Of a stretch of 64,000 bases of DNA, positions 57,901 to 64,000 are shown in pieces. Below the pieces are notes generated by a model. The model had not been told where the DNA came from. It did no database searches and saw only the letters and a program-made list of their open reading frames with translations. Origin of the DNA: Nepenthes gracilis (Eukaryota; Streptophyta; Magnoliopsida; Caryophyllales; Nepenthaceae); the NCBI GenBank assembly GCA_033239525.1, contig BSYO01000015.1, positions 16,863,713 through 16,927,712 of the forward strand, given 5' to 3'. Numbering within the stretch: the stretch's first letter is position 1; every line of letters starts with the position of its first letter. A program made the position numbers and the translations under genes.

Positions 57901-59694
57901 GACAACGCAAACTCAGGTGCACTGTAACCAAATGAACCAACCATCTGGGCAGAAACCTGTCAAATGTCGGCCAACAAATGTCCGAGATCCTTATGAAAGG
58001 AATAGTATTTGTCCTACCTCTTCTGAATCATGGCGAGTGTGGATCATAGATGAAAAAATTGAACGACATATATCAATATTGAAAAGTTCCAATACTAATA
58101 TTATCCTTTACTAAAAAAATATCCCAATAGGTGGCTGTATCAGTAACATATACGATACATTGGTCATCATGACCAATTTTATAAATGTCAGTCAATGTCA
58201 ATATTGAAAATATTGGAATCGGTTATGATCGTGTTGTATAACATGTATTGGTATCGAATATATTAAAAGTAAAAAAATTTCCTACAAAAATTAAGTTGGT
58301 AGGCAAATTTTAGTCGATATATTGGCCAAATATTGAGTATATCAGCCAATATAGCAACGTCCAACATTTTTTTTTATAGTATCAAGGGCCCGATAATGAT
58401 ATATCAGATATCAACCGATTTTTCATTCCATGGAAACTATGTATAGACTTTCTATCTTTTCATTCTTAAAAACTGAAATCCATGTGTTTTTAAGACACCC
58501 AGCAATCTAAATCTTCTAAACATTCCAAAATCCACATATTTATAGAATTCTCAAAAAAACAGATCAAAAGTTATGGGACATTTTTCATGACATAAAAAGA
58601 TATTGATATTTTTAACAAGTTGTCAAACTCTTCAAATAGATAAATAAATGATTAAAAGATGCTCAAATTTTAATATATAAATTCACTTTTAACATGATCA
58701 CGAGAAAAAAAATTATATTCACAAAGACCAGTGTCGATATATATCGTTCAATATGCCCACAATTAATATCAATACCAATACAGATATTTTTGTCCATGAT
58801 ATTTAAATGCATCCATTCATTTACCTGTCTCTCTGTATTTGGTGTCAAAGCAGCAAGACCACAATCTGAAAGGTGGGGATTTAACTCCTCGTCAAGCAGA
58901 ATGTTTGCCGACTTGAAATTCCTATGCACAACAGCCGGCAAGCACACCTCATGCAAGTACCTGAGACAGTTCAGACTAAAACATCAAGAATCTCAGGAAG
59001 GACAGGAGATGTTAGAGACTTTTTATTCTAGAGCCCTCCCATTTTCTAAATTGTGAGAATTTCATTATGACAATATGAACAGCTACGATTATAAGTTAAG
59101 TGTTGCCATGGTCCTCCTAATGGGGAGACTCATTATCCACTCAACTACTAGGATAAGAAGTTTGGTAGATGAATAATATAAATTTTATCAAATAATTTGA
59201 ATGGCTATTAATTTTCACCATTCATCCACCCACCTTCAAATTCTGGCTATTGGGTAAATATAAACCATAACAGCTCTCTTATAAGATGGGTCCAAGTTTT
59301 TTAATCTATTTTAATATGTTGTCATAATCTTAGAAGTCAAAGCTGTCAAAAAAAAAAAAAACCCTCAAAGGACTTGGAAAGTATGAGGGTTTGGAGAGGT
59401 AACAAGAGCTTAAGTAGCATACTCTAGGGCTCGAGCGGTGCCAAGTGCGACTCTAACACGGGCATTCCATGAAAGCCTCTTGCCTCCGTCATCAGAGAAG
59501 TGTAAGATATCATGCAAACTCCCATTACTGATATATTCGTAGACCAGAAGCCGCTGACCATGCTCGATACAATAACCGACCAATGAGACAATGTTTGGGT
59601 GCCTGAGCCGTGCCATATTTGAGACAGCTTCAAGAAAATTGTCTTCCTCTTGTAGTGATAGTGCTGCATTGTCAATCTTCTTAACTGCCACGAT
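54939..59694 (-). CDS. STRUBBELIG-receptor family kinase, 3' part
   Basis: Five minus-strand exons: 59694-59423, 58960-58825, 57956-57817, 56947-56791 and 55091-54939 (TGA at 54941). Phases agree at every junction, giving 285 codons of kinase domain and tail. Visible are AVKKID (lysine), [92 protein letters not shown] and [15 protein letters not shown]. These match plant SRF proteins, nearest SRF6/SRF7 by memory. SRFs are plasma-membrane leucine-rich-repeat receptors. The catalytic-loop Asp is Asn (HRN) and DFG is DCG, so it is probably a pseudokinase, as reported for STRUBBELIG. The LRR, membrane and glycine-loop exons are not found up to 64000 and presumably lie beyond it. Confidence 0.88.
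55800..56750. repeat. Degenerate 124-bp tandem repeat in SRF intron
   Basis: The block cttcaaacaccca.ttt recurs near 55819, 55942, 56065, 56189, 56270, 56388, 56486 and 56611, with intervals mostly of 118-125 bp and two shorter units. Each unit continues gtgacgtcccatccctc, then cta.tatggatgaaat, then cgtcatctaaa.atgt. It fills most of the last intron of the kinase gene. Confidence 0.75.
59098..59278. mobile_element. Mutator-like MITE, relative of 12547-12748
   Basis: 181 bp with inverted ends (aagtgttgccatggtcctcc at the left, ccataacagctctc at the right), flanked by ttataagtt (59089-59097) and ttataagat (59279-59287), a 9-bp target duplication with two mismatches. Internal words such as ttggtagatgaat are shared with the 12547 element. 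It sits in the intron between 59423 and 58960 of the kinase gene. Confidence 0.7.
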
Positions 59695-60244
59695 CTAGAA
59701 TGAACAATGAATCAGGAAATGAAAAATACAATAAACTACCATAGTGGGACAAGTTACATATGCGAAATTCAAATATGGAGATGGATTTTAAAATATGGAG
59801 ATTCAGGATATGTTTACACCCGCAAAAAAAAATGAAAGACAAAAAGAAAAAGAAAGAGAGATTCAAGGTATACAGCATGAAATTCAGAAAGTAGCTCCCA
59901 ATTTTGACAAAATTTCATAGATATTAGGGTCATCAGAACTAGTCAAATTACCAGAGCGCATGTACAGATACATGAACATGTATGAGATATAACAAAGTTG
60001 TAAGGAATTCGATAGATTAGTAACAATAAAGCAAAAGAAAACACCAGATTTTCATGAAAAAACTGTGAAGGGAAAAAACCACAGACAAAAGATGAGAAGA
60101 TTCACTATTTTCAAATATGGTTAAAGAGGAAGCAGTTTTAAATTGAGTTTATGAAAACCTACCAAACACTGGAGCAAAACACCACATACACACATATGTA
60201 CGTACGTGGGAAAGGATGTGGGTTGTAGATATTAAGTATGGTGT
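59695..60244. other. Probable SRF intron sequence without further feature
   Basis: AT-rich, directly upstream of the first visible kinase exon. No earlier exon was recognised. Confidence 0.5.
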
Positions 60245-61425
60245 ATATGGCCAATCAACAATTACCCAATATTTAACAACCTATTGTATCCATGACATAA
60301 AAGCCACACGATAACAAATTATTAGAGATACAAATTAGATTCCACCAAAATTCAAATACCAACAACGGTATAGATTCCATCGAACCTATCTTAATAGAAG
60401 TCCCAACTGTATGTGACGTCGCAAAAATCCCCTCGGATCTTATACGTCACTGTGAGCTAGCATCCATATGCCTGCCTCCAACAGCTGAGTAAATCTTCGA
60501 GATATTGATGTTCGCAAGTCTGACGAGCAACCAACTCTATAGTCTCATGATACTTGCCAGCCGTAGTGTACAAATATTGAATCCAATTCACACAAGCAAT
60601 ATTCCCGTTATCCTATCAGGTAACCCAGAATATGACTCGCACATATTCCCATAATCAACTGTGATACCCGCCCTATCGGGTGCAAAATACTCATCCACAA
60701 CAAGTCAAACCCAACACCTTCTCGGTACGATATCTATCGATATCTCACGCATAATGTTCACGGGACTATAAACATCTCTCCAAATGACCTCAACCTCTGA
60801 AATATTGATTCAATATCAGAAAAAAGTAGACCACACTAGGGTGTCATAACCTCTCATTCGACTCGATAACTTAATATTTTTATATGCTCTCCTCAATTTA
60901 GCCTTAAAGTGCCAATAAAACGTACACACGTCTAAATAAGTGCCAAGAATTATTTATCGCAAGAATGAGGGAAAGTCCAATGAAAGTTTGAATATTGGAT
61001 CAAATGGCAAAATATTTTATCAAATCCTTTCGAATTTACCCAGTGCCCCAACCCTTATCTCGATTTTGACGTTACCAAACAAGATCCACGATTATCAAAT
61101 CTTATGCAACTATTTGGCTAATTTTGTAAGGGACAATTCTAAATTATCTAAAAATTTTCTTCTTAATTTAACTTATAATCGAATAAAATATAAATATTTT
61201 CACACCCATATTTATAAATTCTCGATATACCTACACATACGATATCCAACTATATGCATAAATCCACATTCATAGCAATATAAATTTATATATAAACATC
61301 ATATAGTTTACCTATACACACACACACACACTTTCCCCATACAAGTGTATATATATATAAATCAGTATGCACACAACACTATCACATACATACATGTATG
61401 AATACTTCCTACTGTGTAAATTCTT
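60245..61425 (-). mobile_element. LTR fragment (minus) related to 6059-8532
   Basis: The reverse complement of 60245-60930 follows 7440-8090 of the solo LTR (ggttcgatggaatctatacc, atcatgagactatagagttg, ttcggatcattt-like blocks). The CA/TA-rich 61270-61420 corresponds to the GT-rich segment at 7100-7370. The LTR ends are missing or unrecognised. Confidence 0.6.
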
Positions 61426-61549
61426 ATATATTATATAACTTTGTTTGGATCTTGCGTATTTAGTAGGGTAGATTGAACTAGTTTGATTACCGTAGACTTC
61501 ATCCGGATGTGACAATTGAGAGTTAAACTATCGCCTTAGTAAAAAGATT

Positions 61550-62878
61550 TGTATATTAGAATAGACTAAAGGATTAAATAAATATTTAAGGTCAATCAAT
61601 TAATTAATTGTTCTTAGATTTTCTTGATAAATTCTAGTAATCTACTCTTTATATTAACTTTCTTAGCATGCATGAATTTTATTAGCACTCTATAACTAAG
61701 TTGAGTAGAGCGTATGAAAACACTAGGTATCGAGTCGAATAGGGGGCTATGGAACCTTAGTTGGTCTATACTTGTCCGATACTGAATCCATATTTTGAAG
61801 ATTAAGATCATTTGGATGGATACTTATAGTCCTGTGAACATTATACATAAGATATCGATAGATATCGTACTGAGAAGGTGTTGGGTTTGACTTTTGTGGA
61901 TATGAGTATCCTGTATCGGATGGGGTGTGTATCACAATGGATCACAAGAATACGTGTAAGTCATATTATGGGTTACTCGACGGGGTAACGGGAATATTGT
62001 TCATATGAATTGGATTCAGTACTTGTACACTACAAAGGCAACTATCATGAGACCATAGATAGTCGCTTGTCAAACTTGCGACACCAGTACCTCGAGGATT
62101 TATCCAATTGTTCGTGTGGATTAGATTCGGCACTTATACACTACAACAAGAAACTATCATGAGACCATAGATGGTCGCTTGTCAAACTTGCACGCATCGG
62201 TACCTCGAGGATTTATCCAACCGTTAGAGGCGGGCACGTGGATGCTGGTTCATAGTAACGTATAAGATTCAAGAAGATTTTGTGACATCTCATACAATTA
62301 AGACCTCTGTTGAGATAGGTTCGATAGAATCTATACCATTGTTGGTACTCGGATTCGGCGGAATCCAATTTGCATCTCTAATGATTTATTGTCGTATGGC
62401 TTTTGAATCGTACATACGATAAGTTGTTGAATTTCGGGTAATTGTTGATTTATCTTATGTTATTAATTTATCTATGTTGATATTATTATCCAAAACGCTA
62501 TATTGCATTCCGTTATATTAATGATCTATTTACTTGTTGGATATCTGGCTCACTTTTACATTTTATTGACTCCAGGGTAGAGAGTTTATGATGGGTTAAA
62601 AGAGATCATATCATTGTTGAGGAGATTCGAGATAGAAGCTTGTGATAAGAAGCTCTAAAATTAGTTTCTTTGGTCACAGTTTTTATTTGGACATATTATC
62701 GGGATTGCATTCCTAGAATATTAATGTTGTAAACATTTATTATTTTTTCAGAAAAATTATTATGAGCATTATTATAATTATGATTTATTTAATGATATAT
62801 TTATGAGGTTGTTTATGATTTTGGGTTTCCGTGTGATCAGTTTGGGCCCAGTCGGACGACTTAGGTCCGGGGTACCAC
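61550..62878 (+). mobile_element. LTR fragment (plus) related to 6059-8532
   Basis: It matches 7370-8532: catgcatgaattttattagc, atcatgagaccatagatggt, gtacctcgaggatttatcca, ending cggacgacttaggtccgggg before an altered terminus. One internal segment (acttgtacactac...gaggatttatcca) is tandemly duplicated at about 62011-62108 and 62129-62220. Confidence 0.65.
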
Positions 62879-64000
62879 GATGAATCGAGTGAGTGACAGC
62901 GTCGATTCGAGGAAGAAGAAGATGAAGAATGAAGATAAACGGCTAAAGGAGAGTCGAAGGAAGAGGGAAGAAAATGAGAGAAGAAGAGGAAGGGGAAAGA
63001 GGAGAGGGAAGCTTCGAGAGACGGGGAGAAAGAGGAGTTATTCCTATTATGCCATCAAGTAACCCAGAATATGACTCGCATGTATTCCCGGAATCCACTG
63101 TGATACACGTCCCATTGGATACAGAATACTCATATTCACAAGTCAAACCCAACACCTTCTCGGTATGATATTCATCGATATCTCACGCACAATATTCATA
63201 GGACTATAAGCATTTTTCCAAATGACCTCCATCTCCAAAATATAGATTCAATATTGGAAAAGAGTAAACCACACCAAGGTGTCATAACCTCTCATTCGAC
63301 TAGAAACCTTAGTATTTTCATACATTCTTCTCAATTTAGCCATAGAGTGTCAATAAAATTCATGCACGCTAACAAAATTCATGCAAAGAATAAATTATCG
63401 GAATTTTTGTAAGGAAATCCAGGAATGATTAATTAACTGACCGAACTTTGAATATTTACCAACTATACCATTCTATTTCAATCTACAAGTCCTACCCATC
63501 CATACCAAACCTACATGATTATTGCATGTAAATACCCACACATGTAGATATCCACAGCCAAACACATGCATATATACCACAATTATATTAAGCCTGCCAA
63601 ACACCCACACGCACTAGTATATACCCATTGCCAGTGTACAGGATTATATAATTATTACTTGTACACACTGCTGTAAAAACCTGCCAGTAAAAACATACAC
63701 ACTGCCTGTTTACGCACGCAACTGTTGCCGACTGTATTTGCTAGATCCGCATACACATATGCATACACACACCACACACACACTACCCGTAGCATACATG
63801 CCTCCACACAGACCTACACCCATACACATAAATATGAGCGTATATCTGTACATTATCTGCATGAATACAATCACATACATCTAAGCATGTTTGTATATCT
63901 ATATAGATACTCCTATATATACCCAACGGACGCCACTTTTGGCATATATATAAATCTATGATAAAATACCTGTGTATATTAGGTTATATTGGAGCCCATG
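62879..64000 (-). mobile_element. LTR fragment (minus) related to 6059-8532, cut by window end
   Basis: On the minus strand 63990-63430 is the CA/GT-rich part and 63420-63052 follows the conserved block from 7390. The purine-rich 62880-63050 resembles the inverted pyrimidine tract of the LTR but is out of the normal order, so this piece is rearranged. It stands head to head with 61550-62878. Confidence 0.5.

Noticed and set aside
59700..64000. Search for the glycine-loop and membrane exons of the SRF gene.
   Set aside because: None was recognised on the minus strand; the region is LTR-derived.
1..64000. tRNA, rRNA or organellar insertions.
   Set aside because: No cloverleaf, rRNA core motif or plastid/mitochondrial gene segment was noticed by eye; a dedicated scan was not possible.

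Overview
The window is nuclear DNA of a flowering plant. It is AT-rich and holds only three recognisable host genes: an EBS-type BAH-PHD chromatin reader, the 3' half of a STRUBBELIG-family receptor kinase, and an AAA+ ATPase pseudogene. All have ordinary plant intron-exon structure. The species cannot be told from the sequence. The rest is repeats.

The dominant feature is about 28 copies of one unrecognised membrane-protein gene, in two blocks (1-10790 and 19311-32478). The family encodes about 250 residues: a short N-terminus, one hydrophobic helix, a Ser/Thr/Ala-rich linker and a strongly hydrophobic C-terminal half. Most copies are truncated and alternate in orientation, giving a tandem array of palindromic dimers of about 1.15 kb. 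The plus and minus arms belong to two different subfamilies that are constant along the array, so an inverted dimer formed once and was then amplified. Nearly all copies carry stops or frameshifts, many of them shared. Only 8825-9586 (minus) keeps a 253-codon frame, and its C-terminal tail is chimeric. Longer full-length copies, also paired tail to tail, flank the short arrays. Both blocks contain inverted copies of a common upstream region of about 1-1.4 kb. A long terminal repeat (LTR) of about 2.5 kb splits one copy (6059-8532). The stretch at about 21870-24240 looks like an error-laden duplicate of about 24120-26480.

Layout: 1-4741 short-palindrome array; 4742-10790 large palindrome of two full-length copies with upstream regions and the inserted LTR; 10790-18640 AAA+ ATPase pseudogene, with a Mutator-like MITE in an intron and a 400-bp tandem duplication upstream; 18640-19310 Ty3/gypsy integrase relic; 19311-32478 second gene-family block; 32479-34860 decayed Ty3/gypsy pol; 34860-46600 repeats, LTR-like sequence and several tandem-repeat families; 46961-51026 EBS-type gene; 51400-54900 intergenic; 54939-59694 3' exons of the SRF kinase gene (minus), whose introns hold a second MITE and a degenerate 124-bp tandem repeat; 59700-64000 inverted LTR fragments, probably inside a large upstream intron of the same kinase gene.

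The three host genes are not functionally linked. EBS reads histone H3 methylation in flowering control, SRF proteins act in cell-surface signalling, and the AAA+ locus is dead. The membrane-protein array is the unusual part. Its long hairpins with a nearly constant 20-nt loop make it a candidate inverted-repeat small-RNA locus, but no function is shown by sequence alone.
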